Shown here: positions 43,732-51,737 of the stretch, piece by piece
Layout: the number at the start of each line of letters is the position of its first letter
Numbering within the stretch: position 1 is the first letter of the stretch
Origin: Bacteroidota bacterium
Lineage (GTDB): Bacteria; Bacteroidota; Bacteroidia; Bacteroidales; GCA-2748055
Assembly (NCBI GenBank): GCA_002748055.1
Contig: PDRI01000095.1
Span: 67,081-119,520, forward strand
Direction: 5' to 3'
Length of the DNA stretch: 52,440 nucleotides
Notes under the pieces: generated by a model
Told to the model about the DNA's origin: nothing
The model's input: the letters and a program-made list of their open reading frames with translations, nothing else
Databases searched by the model: none
Translations under genes and position numbers: made by a program

Positions 43732-46143
43732 CTAGTGGGAAACCACCAGCTTTCTCGTGGTCACTTCACCGCTGCGATCGCGGAAGGAGATGAAATAGAA
43801 CCCATTCTTCAGGGCTCCAAGATCCAGGGTGGTGTTCACCGAGGAAGCTTCCACGTCCATCACCAGGCTTCCGGTGGCCGAGTGGAGGGTAATCCTGTCG
43901 ATACGCTCCAGATTCTCCAGGTAAAGCAGATCCCTGACCGGATTCGGGTAAAGCCTGATCGAATGGTTCGCGTCATTCAGATCCTTTTCAATGATGCCTG
44001 TATTGTTCTCAGGTGCCTTCAGACCGGAAAGCGGAATCTTATACAGGTCTGTCTTGGCAAGGGCGACAAGCTTGTCGTCCATGATCCCGCCAATGCTCCA
44101 TATCGTGCTACCGGGGTAGCAATCGGTCCAGTTCTGGCCGGCATCCCAACTGATTTTTGACTTGGTGGAAGACCCCAGGACAAGGATGGTGGTATCGTTC
44201 AACAAGGTCATGCCGTTTCCACCCCCGATCCCGGGCAATAAGGCATAGTTCTCTCCACCGTCCTCGGTGACAAATACCCCGTCGACTGAGCTGAGCAGGT
44301 ACCATTTTTGTGCATCGACATAAACCATATCCTTCAAAAAGAGCGTCGAATCATCGGGGCTGCCCGTCTGCTGTAAGGCGGGATAAAGGTCGCTGAAAGT
44401 CTTCCCTCCGTCTTCCGTTTTTTGGAAAAAGGTGTTGCCCAGGAAATAGCCGGTCGATTCACCGGTGAAGACAATCTTGTTGAAGACCTTGTTGCCCTGA
44501 TCCTCAAATACAGGGGCCCAGGAAGCACCGCCGTCCTCGGTCCGGAATACATTGCAATGGCTCAGTTTGTTGTCTATTCCGGCAAGGCTGTCGAGCCACC
44601 TTGCGCCCAGGAAGGCAAGCGTATCGTTGATGCCTTCCACAAGCAAGGGATCGAAACCATAGGCTCCCTCTGCACTTGGATTCATGGCCGGATCATCGCC
44701 CTCTCCAACAGCCGTATAATCGAGTAATTCCCAGGTTTCCCAAAGGTCGGTACTTTTATACATCAGGCCGTGCCCATAGACATCCTGAAGGTCGGAGGAA
44801 GAAGGGTAATCAATCATGTAGAGCCGCTTGCTCACTGCATAGGAGACACCGGCAGCCGTACTAACCGATTCAAAATCGTAGTCGGCACCATTTACGAAGA
44901 GCGCGGGCGTTTCCACAGGGCTCCAGCTGATGCCTGCGTCGCTGGTGGCTACAAGGGTCTGCCCGTATCCGGCAATGATGGCATGCGTGGCATCGACTAT
45001 GTGCATCTTCTGCAGATTCTCGCCCGGGTTGATCTCCTGGCTCACCCAGACATTGTTCCGCAAGACGGCATCGGCCACAGCACATTTATAGAGATTCGAT
45101 TTCGCCAGCGCGACGATGCTGTCATTCATGATCCCTCCAATCTCATAGCAGGTAGCACCCGGATAGAAATCGGTCCAGGTCGCTCCCCCGTTTGTGGTGA
45201 TCTTCGATTTGGTTGAGGACCCAAGGACCAGGTAAGTACTGTCGTTCACAAGCAGCATATCGAATCCGCCACCGGGGGCATTGTCCCCGGCCATCAGCTC
45301 GAAAGAGGCCCCTTTGTCGAGGCTCTTGTAGATTCCGTTTGTGGAGGTAACAAGGTAAAAAGTATCTGCATTTACAAAGGCAAAGTCAAACACGAAAACG
45401 GTCTCATCCTCAGCAGCCAAAGCCAGATTATCATAAATATTCGTCACCGTCCCCGTGGCGATATCGGCCCTGAACAGGTGATTCAGTCCTCCGTAGTACA
45501 CATCTTCGGCTGTGGATTCGATGGCAACCGAGTAATTTCCTCCGTCGGTAACCGACGACCAGCTCGTTCCATCGTCCGACATCAGTACCCCCTTCACCGT
45601 TTCCTTTGGGGCCTGTGCCGATTCGTAATAGTACCATTCCACGGCAAGGTATACACTTCCGTTCTCAAGGACATCTACTCCCCTAAAATGCATGGCGTAA
45701 CAGCCCATCTCGTTCGGATTCTCCATGTAGCCTTCTTCCGATCCGATTTCACTGATATCGACCAGCTCCCAGCTGACGCCATAATCGGAGGTCTTCAGCA
45801 ATACCCCGTCGGCATAGACATCCGGTTCCCCATCAGCGGGATTATCGATCACCTTAGCGTCGGCCGAGATGGCATAACCCAGTCCCGAACTGTTGATGCT
45901 CAGATCTTCGAAATTATACTCCGGAGCAAGAACCCCGATGTCCTGCCAGCTGGCACCCCGGTCGGCCGAGGTCATCAAAGTTCTGCCATATCCGGCCAGG
46001 ACGGCAAAGGTATCGTTTACGATATCCAGGTCTTTCATATTCTGTTTCTCCCTGATATACTGCGATTCCCACTCAAAAGTATTCTGGGCAAAAACAGTGA
46101 ATGACAGCAGCAGTGCTGCAACAATGGTAAAGGTTCTTTTCAT
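43732..46143 (-). CDS. T9SS-exported double YCF48/BNR-repeat protein
   Basis: The open frame reaches 46452, but the Met at 46143 begins the signal peptide MKRTFTIVAALLLSFTVFAQ and is chosen (803 residues). About eleven Asp-box-like motifs (S/T-x-D-x-G-x-S/T-W: TSADRGASWQ, TSDYGVSWE, TTNGGATWTD, TSDAGISWS, TEDGGASWAP, TEDGGKTFSD) indicate beta-propellers of the sialidase/YCF48 type. The two halves are copies of each other: IIAGYGQTL against VLAGYGRTL, and VLGSSTKSKI near the end of each. The last 80 residues (HSIRLYPNPVRDLLYLENLE ... TRKLVVSH) are a T9SS sorting domain. No sialidase Arg triad could be placed. It is first in the seven-gene operon; probably a binding or scaffold protein. Confidence 0.8.
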   Translation of the reverse strand: MKRTFTIVAALLLSFTVFAQNTFEWESQYIREKQNMKDLDIVNDTFAVLAGYGRTLMTSADRGASWQDIGVLAPEYNFEDLSINSSGLGYAISADAKVIDNPADGEPDVYADGVLLKTSDYGVSWELVDISEIGSEEGYMENPNEMGCYAMHFRGVDVLENGSVYLAVEWYYYESAQAPKETVKGVLMSDDGTSWSSVTDGGNYSVAIESTAEDVYYGGLNHLFRADIATGTVTNIYDNLALAAEDETVFVFDFAFVNADTFYLVTSTNGIYKSLDKGASFELMAGDNAPGGGFDMLLVNDSTYLVLGSSTKSKITTNGGATWTDFYPGATCYEIGGIMNDSIVALAKSNLYKCAVADAVLRNNVWVSQEINPGENLQKMHIVDATHAIIAGYGQTLVATSDAGISWSPVETPALFVNGADYDFESVSTAAGVSYAVSKRLYMIDYPSSSDLQDVYGHGLMYKSTDLWETWELLDYTAVGEGDDPAMNPSAEGAYGFDPLLVEGINDTLAFLGARWLDSLAGIDNKLSHCNVFRTEDGGASWAPVFEDQGNKVFNKIVFTGESTGYFLGNTFFQKTEDGGKTFSDLYPALQQTGSPDDSTLFLKDMVYVDAQKWYLLSSVDGVFVTEDGGENYALLPGIGGGNGMTLLNDTTILVLGSSTKSKISWDAGQNWTDCYPGSTIWSIGGIMDDKLVALAKTDLYKIPLSGLKAPENNTGIIEKDLNDANHSIRLYPNPVRDLLYLENLERIDRITLHSATGSLVMDVEASSVNTTLDLGALKNGFYFISFRDRSGEVTTRKLVVSH

Positions 46144-46567
46144 CGTTTCAATTTTTGTATTCAGCAATTCGTTTTCTCTTTTGTGCCGCGCTTCCATACC
46201 AGGAGTGCCAGCTCCGGGAAGGGCTTGTCCCCATCCCAAAAGCTTGCTATTCAATAGCCCGATAAAACCCCGCACAACCGCGAAAGATATCAAATGAGGG
46301 CGTCCTTTACAATCCCTATTTTTAGCTATTTTAAGCCCTATTCCTTCCCCCTGTTTCTGTCCCCTTCCCGACAAAAAACGCCCCGGATTTCCTTCACCGC
46401 TTTTCAATTCTGTGAACACATTCCGGTCCAAAGCATGGCTTCCTTCATGCAAAAACGGGAATTATTCGATAAATAAACTAAATTTACAGGGCTCAGATTT
46501 CATTCAGCTCTGCAAGCCTCGTCTCCACCCGGAACCATTCAATCGAAAAATAAGACCCCCTAACTAT
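46144..46567. other. Divergent intergenic region
   Basis: It separates the YCF48-first operon (minus) from the GH140-like gene (plus) and should contain both promoters. A palindromic TAAATTTA box lies at 46480-46487, about 80 bases before the chosen plus-strand start, in the same setting as those at 9371 and 12981. Open frames running through this region are upstream extensions of the two flanking genes without coding character. Confidence 0.5.
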
Positions 46568-47971
46568 ATGTACTCCCTGAGAAATTTAAACGCCCGAAAG
46601 AAAAACCGCGACAGAAGCTTTCAACAGCTCCCTGGTCTAATGCTGCTTGTCTCTTCCATATTCATTTTTTCCTGTCCGGAAGGGAGAGCCCAGGAATTGC
46701 CACTCTTACAGGTCACCAGGAATGGCCACTACCTCGAAACAATGGAAGGCAAGCCCTTTTTCTGGCTGGGCGACACAGCCTGGGAATTGCTGCATCGAGG
46801 CAATAAAGAGGAGATCCGCTTCTACCTGGAAGACCGTGCGGAAAAGGGGTTTACAGTAATTCAGACTGTCATACTGGCCGAACTCGACGGACTCAATACC
46901 CCCAATGCTTTGGGCGACCTGCCCCTGATCGACAATGATCCCTCCCGTTTGAATGAAGCCTACTTCCGGCTGGTTGACTATACCATTGAGCTGGCGGAGG
47001 AACTGGGCCTCTATGTTGGCTTGCTGCCCACCTGGGGAGATAAATTCAGCAAACTATGGGAAACCGGTCCTGAAGTGTTTACCCCGAAAAATGCATTGCA
47101 ATACGGAAAGCTGCTGGGAGAACGTTACAGGGAGCATAACAACATCATCTGGATCCTGGGGGGCGACCGTATTCCAGAGAAAAAAGTGCATTTTGAGGTG
47201 ATAGAAGCCATGGCCGAAGGCATCCTGAAAAAGGACAATAGACACCTGATAACCTATCATCCTTGGGTTACCCACAGGGCCAGGTCCTACTTCGACGCTG
47301 AATGGCTCCAACTGGATATGTACCAGAGCGGACACGAGCGCAATGCAAAGGAATATGTTTACCCCCTGGAAAGCAGGGCAATGCTTCCTGCTAAACCCGT
47401 AATCAACGGGGAGGCTCGCTATGAAAACATTCGTGAACATTTCTGGAAGGAAAACCCGGGCCCATGGCTCGACCAGGCCGATGTACGAATATCCGCATAC
47501 TGGAGCATGCTTGCCGGAGCGGCCGGCTACAGCTATGGCTGCAATGATGTTTGGCAATTGTATGATGAGCACAAAGAACCTTCGATTATGGCCCGCACGG
47601 GATGGAAGACTGCACTGGACCTGCCCGGAGCCGTACAAATGGGCTATATGCGTGCTTTCTTCGAAACACTGCCATGGCAGAGCCTGGTGCCGGACCAGAG
47701 CCTGATCCTTTCCGATAATCCTGAAGGGCCTGCTCACTGCCGCGCAGCCAGGCTCGAGGACGATGGCAGCATACTGGTTTATGTGCCCCGGGGAACTCCG
47801 GTTAAGGTAGATCTTTCCGGCATACCCGGAAAAGCAAAGGCTTCCTGGTTCAATCCCCGTTCCGGGCTGTCTCATCCCATCGGCATTGTAGCCGGGGGCA
47901 AAAGCCGGGAATTTAAACCCTGGGCCAGCGGGCGTGGAAGCGACTTTCTGCTTGTCCTTGATCTGGAATAA
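46568..47971 (+). CDS. GH140-like (DUF4038, apiosidase-type) glycoside hydrolase
   Basis: An ATG at 46412 is in frame, but the Met at 46568 is closer to the hydrophobic leader (LMLLVSSIFIFSC) and is preferred, giving 467 residues. The barrel domain begins PLLQVTRNGHYLETMEGKPF then FWLGDTAWELLHR, a pattern of the DUF4038 family. Candidate catalytic residues are the Asp in IIWILGGDRIP (Asp200) and the Glu in PVINGEARYE (Glu282), matching the Asp/Glu spacing of GH140 apiosidases. A C-terminal beta domain (ILVYVPRGTPVKVDLSGIPG, WFNPRSG) corresponds to the small DUF that accompanies this family. GH140 removes apiose-linked side chains of pectin; relatives may act on other sugars. The next gene follows after 3 bases. 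Confidence 0.8.
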   Translation: MYSLRNLNARKKNRDRSFQQLPGLMLLVSSIFIFSCPEGRAQELPLLQVTRNGHYLETMEGKPFFWLGDTAWELLHRGNKEEIRFYLEDRAEKGFTVIQTVILAELDGLNTPNALGDLPLIDNDPSRLNEAYFRLVDYTIELAEELGLYVGLLPTWGDKFSKLWETGPEVFTPKNALQYGKLLGERYREHNNIIWILGGDRIPEKKVHFEVIEAMAEGILKKDNRHLITYHPWVTHRARSYFDAEWLQLDMYQSGHERNAKEYVYPLESRAMLPAKPVINGEARYENIREHFWKENPGPWLDQADVRISAYWSMLAGAAGYSYGCNDVWQLYDEHKEPSIMARTGWKTALDLPGAVQMGYMRAFFETLPWQSLVPDQSLILSDNPEGPAHCRAARLEDDGSILVYVPRGTPVKVDLSGIPGKAKASWFNPRSGLSHPIGIVAGGKSREFKPWASGRGSDFLLVLDLE

Positions 47972-47974
47972 ACC

Positions 47975-49246
47975 ATGAAATACCATTTCCAACACCTCTG
48001 TTTCATATTCTTTCTTGCCCTCACCCCGGGACTCAATCCCATGCTTCAGGCTCAGAAACCGGGGCAAGCCGGGGATTCCCTGAAAGCCCGTGAGTCCCTC
48101 CGGACCCCGGCATCTCAGGCCTCCACCCGAATTTTACCTCCCCAAGGGGTTCTTCCCCGCGATCTGGGCATAGTCATCGGCGAAATGGAAACGGGAAGAT
48201 TCAATGCCATCACCGATGTAAGCGGTGTAAGTGTGGGACACGTCACCAAAATCGAAGGCTGTGATACCCGCACGGGCGTAACAGCCATTCTGCCTCACCC
48301 TGGGAATATCTTCCAACAAAAAGTCCCTGCTGCAATCTACATCGGGAACGGTTTTGGAAAACTAATTGGCTACAGCCAGGTAAGGGAACTGGGAAATATC
48401 GAAACCCCTATCATCCTGACCAATACCCTAAGTGTCGCCATTGCTGCGGATGCACTCATTGACTACAGCCTGGAACAACCGGGAAATGGAGACCTGCGGA
48501 GTGTTAATCCCCTGGTTGGCGAGACCAACGACGGCTATCTCAACGATATCCGTAAGCGTGGAGTTAGCAAAGCAGATGTATTTGAGGCCATTGCCAATGC
48601 CGACACCGGCAGGATAGAACAGGGAAATGTGGGTGCCGGAACCGGAACTGTCTGCTTTGGGTACAAAGGCGGAATTGGGACATCGTCCCGTATCCTCCCT
48701 TCTGCGCAAGGCGGTTATACAGTCGGAGTACTTGTACAGAGCAATTTCGGGGGGCAGTTGACCGTAGCCGGAGTAGCGCTGGGCCAAGAACTCCTGGCTC
48801 GCTCCGATGCGGCCCATATTCCGCCCGGGCAAAGCACCGGTATTGAACATGCATCAGAAGGGGATGGTTCCTGTATGATTGTTGTGGCTACCGATGCGCC
48901 TCTGACCTCCAGGAACCTGGAACGGCTGGCAAAACGAGCGCTGCTGGGGCTTGGCCGAACGGGTGGAACCATGTCCAACGGGAGCGGAGACTACGTTATT
49001 GCCTTTTCCACCAGCATAGAACTACGCGTGCCTCACAAAGGCTATGCCAGACATTGCAATGCCGAACTGCCCAACGAAGCCATGACACCACTCTTCCAGG
49101 CTGTGATTGAGGCCAGCGAAGAAGCAATACTATGCTCGCTTTTTGCCGCAGAGGACATGAGCGGATACAATGCCCATGAAGTGTCTGCCCTACCCCTTGA
49201 GGAAAGTATCAGGATCCTCAAGAAACACGGTTGTCTGGAGGAATAA
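47975..49246 (+). CDS. P1-family (DmpA/S58) N-terminal-nucleophile peptidase, secreted
   Basis: 423 residues with an N-terminal hydrophobic signal (FIFFLALTPGLNPMLQAQ). The rest is a DmpA-type aminopeptidase/D-esterase: GRFNAITDVSGVSVGHVTKI, TGVTAILPHPGN, YIGNGFGKLIGYSQVRELG, LTNTLSVAIAADALI, NVGAGTGTVCFGYKGGIG, and the self-cleavage site GDGSCMIVVATDAPL, where Ser299 after Gly298 becomes the nucleophile of the beta chain. Such enzymes release N-terminal residues, including D- and beta-amino acids. It starts 3 bases after the GH140-like stop and is surely co-transcribed, an unusual pairing of a glycosidase and a peptidase. Confidence 0.9.
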   Translation: MKYHFQHLCFIFFLALTPGLNPMLQAQKPGQAGDSLKARESLRTPASQASTRILPPQGVLPRDLGIVIGEMETGRFNAITDVSGVSVGHVTKIEGCDTRTGVTAILPHPGNIFQQKVPAAIYIGNGFGKLIGYSQVRELGNIETPIILTNTLSVAIAADALIDYSLEQPGNGDLRSVNPLVGETNDGYLNDIRKRGVSKADVFEAIANADTGRIEQGNVGAGTGTVCFGYKGGIGTSSRILPSAQGGYTVGVLVQSNFGGQLTVAGVALGQELLARSDAAHIPPGQSTGIEHASEGDGSCMIVVATDAPLTSRNLERLAKRALLGLGRTGGTMSNGSGDYVIAFSTSIELRVPHKGYARHCNAELPNEAMTPLFQAVIEASEEAILCSLFAAEDMSGYNAHEVSALPLEESIRILKKHGCLEE

Positions 49247-49267
49247 CACCCTTGCTAAGCTATTGTT

Positions 49268-49474
49268 TCAGACCACTTCCGGCTTCTTTCGTCTGGTCGA
49301 AGGAATCATCAGGCCGATGAGTATCCCAACAGCTAAACAACAAAAGATCAGCAGGGCTCTTGGTATCTGGAGTTTCCAAAACAACAACTGGACATTTACG
49401 GCTTCGGTATTCTGAACAGCAAAAATAACGATGAGTATTGTCAAAATGACAACGACAATGGTTTTGGTTTTCAT
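49268..49474 (-). CDS. LapA-domain (DUF1049) small membrane protein
   Basis: The start at 49474 (MKTKTIVVVILTILIVIFAV) is chosen over the in-frame upstream Met at 49558 because the first membrane helix begins there; the product is 68 residues. Two hydrophobic helices flank a short polar link with QNTEAVNVQLLFWKLQIPRA, the hallmark of LapA-domain proteins, and the C-terminus is basic (STRRKKPEVV). In Proteobacteria LapA acts in lipopolysaccharide assembly; the role in Bacteroidota is unclear. It lies downstream of the MscS-related gene on the same strand (113-base gap). Confidence 0.8.
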   Translation of the reverse strand: MKTKTIVVVILTILIVIFAVQNTEAVNVQLLFWKLQIPRALLIFCCLAVGILIGLMIPSTRRKKPEVV

Positions 49475-49587
49475 ATCATTAAACTTCAATAGTATAAACA
49501 ATCGTTTCGGATCCTGGATACTGAAATGATTGCAGCAGGATACAATTCTGAATTGCAACTGGCAAAGAGGCTAAAGGCCAGGGGGGG

Positions 49588-50265
49588 CTATTTCTCCTTC
49601 CTCTTATTCTTTAAGTCTTCCAGAATTTCTGCGGCAGCGTCCTTACCTCCAAGGCCAAATGCAATTCCAAAAGCAAGGCAAAACGCCCCAAATAACAGGA
49701 TAAAGGCGTTTGTGATGATATCCTGAGCGATCCTGAGCTGCCCCAGAACAAGAAAAATAGTAAATATAACGATTGAGTAGTATGCAACCTTTTCAATCAG
49801 ATCGGCCGTTTTATCCTTCATATTCTTCAGCGAAGATGATAGCAGAGTGGCTACGAACTTGGCTGCATACAAACCAAACAGCAGAATGATCAGGGCAACA
49901 ATGATATTCGGAATAAACAAAATGATGCTGTTAAACAATTGCTGTGCACTTGTAAGCTGTAAAGAATTGAATACCGCCAGAATGACCGTCAGCATGATGA
50001 TCCAGTAAAACAGACTGCCCAGCATATCCACAGAAGACTTCTTTAAGCCACCTTCCTTCAGGAACTGTTCAATCCCCACTTTATCTGCAAGCTTGTCAAT
50101 TTTAACCACATACAATAGTTTGACAATGGCCTTTTTAATCAACCGGGCAATTATCCATCCGATCAAAAGGATCAGCAAGGCACCAACAATTTTGGGCAGA
50201 GCCACTGCAATTTCGTTCAGGAATTGCTGGGAGCTTTCGAGAAAAATTCTGAATTGTTCTTTCAT
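49588..50265 (-). CDS. MscS-related TM-helix repeat membrane protein (CmpX-like)
   Basis: 225 residues with about five hydrophobic helices (IVGALLILLIGWIIARLIKK, MLGSLFYWIIMLTVILAVF, FIPNIIVALIILLFGLYAAK, VAYYSIVIFTIFLVLGQL, AFILLFGAFCLAFGIAFGLG). The paired GALLILLIGW-IA--IKK and NIIVALIILLFG-Y-AKF units and the closing GIAFGLGGKDAAAEIL match the conserved TM-helix family related to mechanosensitive channels, which lacks the full MscS cytoplasmic domain. It probably acts in osmotic or envelope stress. The 180 bases upstream (50266-50447) hold its promoter region and no recognised gene. Confidence 0.8.
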   Translation of the reverse strand: MKEQFRIFLESSQQFLNEIAVALPKIVGALLILLIGWIIARLIKKAIVKLLYVVKIDKLADKVGIEQFLKEGGLKKSSVDMLGSLFYWIIMLTVILAVFNSLQLTSAQQLFNSIILFIPNIIVALIILLFGLYAAKFVATLLSSSLKNMKDKTADLIEKVAYYSIVIFTIFLVLGQLRIAQDIITNAFILLFGAFCLAFGIAFGLGGKDAAAEILEDLKNKRKEK

Positions 50266-50447
50266 AACAGTAAGGTTTAGGATTAATTCAAGTTGCCAAG
50301 TCTAACATCAAACACCAGTGGGTTTACCTCCACCAATAAGCTGGCTAAGCAGAAGATCTTGCAGTCCTTTATCCGCAATGGACCGGCTGGAAGCCTTGAT
50401 TTCTGCAGGTTAATCATTGTGGTGTAATTGAGCGTAGCAAGTATGGT

Positions 50448-50975
50448 TTATGTATCGACTAATATAGAAAAATACTCCCGATTTTTGTTGCGAAAGCCTG
50501 AAACTTGAGGACGATTGTAAATAAGTTTGCTGAAATCTCCGCATTTACTGAAAAACTGCCCCGAGAGACCTGTTGCAATAAGCTTAATATCAGATATATC
50601 TGGTATCAGAGTCGTGTTAAAATCTTTTTGTAAGAGCAACGAATATCTTGGAACCTTAAACTTTTTATTCATTCTCGCATATATGTAAGCATATTTCCCA
50701 TCATTTAATACACCCTTACACATATCTCCAATTTCTGTTACAACTTCTTTGATTTTAAATTGCTGTTCTGGTGTTACGTGTATATCTGGATTATATTGAT
50801 TATCTACTTGCTTTATTTTTGTTTTTGGAGGCTGACTGTAATTATTTATTTCTATTTTGTTGTTGTTGCCATCTATGACCGTATTGTTATTGCCGTTTAT
50901 ATTAAATCTAGCATTAGCTGGATTAGACAGCATCTTTTCCATACTTCGCTTAACTGCTTCATCATTAATCCTCAT
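50448..50975 (-). CDS. Phage-type hypothetical protein with GNNN repeats
   Basis: 175 residues. A Shine-Dalgarno AAGGA lies six bases before the ATG, and the start overlaps the repressor's 3' end by 11 bases, so translation is probably coupled. The N-terminal part holds Asn-rich repeats (NINGNNNTVIDGNNNKIEIN). A middle segment, HVTPEQQFKIKEVVTEIGDM and MNKKFKVPRYSLL, resembles the ORF6C-type domain of phage antirepressors. The 3' part is less AT-rich than the 5' part. Function is unknown; being downstream of the repressor on one transcript suggests a regulatory partner. Confidence 0.65.
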   Translation of the reverse strand: MRINDEAVKRSMEKMLSNPANARFNINGNNNTVIDGNNNKIEINNYSQPPKTKIKQVDNQYNPDIHVTPEQQFKIKEVVTEIGDMCKGVLNDGKYAYIYARMNKKFKVPRYSLLLQKDFNTTLIPDISDIKLIATGLSGQFFSKCGDFSKLIYNRPQVSGFRNKNREYFSILVDT

Positions 50976-51354
50976 GGGCTTTCCTTATTTTTAATAATTT
51001 TTCTTCAAATTCTCTTATTAGTTTTGGCGTTGCATATTCTTCTATTAGCTTAAATAAATTTTGATATTCAGATGTTGATTGTTGTGTTTTTATAGTGTTA
51101 TTATTCCCTAGTGTCTGAATATTATTATTGCCAAGAATTAATTGAGATTTATCATATTTATCCTCATCCAATAAACATTCATAATCTACTTTTGTCATTT
51201 GACTACATTCAAGAATATATTTTTTTGGAATTTTTTTTCTATTTCTCCATGTACCAAAAGTTGTTTTAGATACTTGCATTATTTCTGCTAAATCGTCCAT
51301 ATTATGGCACTTATAAGCTTTTTTCATATTCTTTAATACTTTTGTAACATTCAT
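50965..51354 (-). CDS. Phage CI-type repressor with HTH domain
   Basis: The open frame begins at 51402, but only the Met at 51354 is preceded by a good Shine-Dalgarno site (AGGA, nine bases upstream), so that start is chosen (129 residues). The N-terminal 65 residues (VTKVLKNMKKAYKCHNMDDL, AEIMQVSKTTFGTWRNRKKI, PKKYILECSQ) match the phage CI-repressor HTH pattern. The middle has an Asn-rich ILGNNNIQTLGNNNTIK motif similar to one in the next gene. The C-terminus is helical (LFKLIEEYATPKLIREFEEK). It would hold the rightward early promoter shut, as the Mu c protein does. Confidence 0.75.
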   Translation of the reverse strand: MNVTKVLKNMKKAYKCHNMDDLAEIMQVSKTTFGTWRNRKKIPKKYILECSQMTKVDYECLLDEDKYDKSQLILGNNNIQTLGNNNTIKTQQSTSEYQNLFKLIEEYATPKLIREFEEKLLKIRKAHED

Positions 51355-51384
51355 TTTCAATTGTCCTATAATTGTAGTCATATC

Positions 51385-51413
51385 TTGACTTTTTATATTC
51401 ATTTGACTATAAT
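51385..51413 (+). promoter_or_regulatory. Sigma70-type rightward early promoter
   Basis: TTGACT (51385-51390) and TATAAT (51408-51413) are separated by exactly 17 bases on the plus strand. It lies just upstream of the repressor start chosen at 51354 and faces the early genes from 51531. This vegetative-type promoter is foreign to Bacteroidota signals and supports a phage from another phylum. It is the natural target of the repressor. Confidence 0.65.
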
Positions 51414-51530
51414 ACGTTTATATTTTATCAAACATTTGCACGAATAATACACAAATGATTTATAAAAAGAGATAAAAGTTCTTTAATTTTTCATTGTTAA
51501 GGGGATAAATTTAACCATAAGGAGTAAAAA

Positions 51531-51737
51531 ATGGATAAGTATGAAGAGTGGTTAGAGGCAGAGAAAGTGCGTGGCAAAATTGATGATGATTGTCGCCCTA
51601 AGAAAGAAAATCCTACACTTTTTGAAAGTGCAGAATTTATATGCGATCATTTAAAAAAGTATCACGACAAAGATACAATTATTGTCTTACGACTTTGTGC
51701 ATCTATTTTTGGGTTTCGTTTGGTTTTGATGGATTAG
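51531..51737 (+). CDS. Small phage hypothetical protein
   Basis: 68 residues, acidic and lysine-rich (MDKYEEWLEAEKVRGKIDDD ... FGFRLVLMD). A strong Shine-Dalgarno AAGGAG lies six bases before the ATG. It lies inside the inverted-repeat unit, downstream of the rightward promoter. Its 3' end overlaps the convergent 54-residue gene by 35 bases. I recognise no family. Confidence 0.6.
   Translation: MDKYEEWLEAEKVRGKIDDDCRPKKENPTLFESAEFICDHLKKYHDKDTIIVLRLCASIFGFRLVLMD

Larger units (their letters stand above)
35366..46143 (-). other. Seven-gene envelope operon (YCF48 protein, TonB receptor, DUF4876, DUF6850, ABC pair, DUF4857)
   Basis: Seven minus-strand genes run from 46143 to 35366 without a gap over 13 bases: 13-base gap, 4-base overlap (ATGA), 11-base overlap, 10-base gap, 4-base gap, 1-base overlap (TAATG). 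The order places a T9SS-exported protein first, then three outer-membrane components (receptor, lipoprotein, barrel), then an inner-membrane ABC exporter-type pair and a membrane protein. This spacing indicates one transcript and a linked function spanning the envelope. Confidence 0.8.

Noticed and set aside
46144..46452. N-terminal extension of the YCF48-like gene
   Set aside because: The extra 103 codons precede a perfect signal peptide at 46143 and show no coding pattern.
47054..48067. 337-codon minus-strand open frame
   Set aside because: It is antisense to the GH140-like and peptidase genes and crosses their junction; no family resemblance.
50451..50461. TGTATCGACTA as the phage's left terminal sequence
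   Set aside because: It begins with TG as Mu ends do, but no repeated transposase-binding sites were seen nearby and it abuts a stop codon of the last phage-like gene; not enough to fix the boundary.
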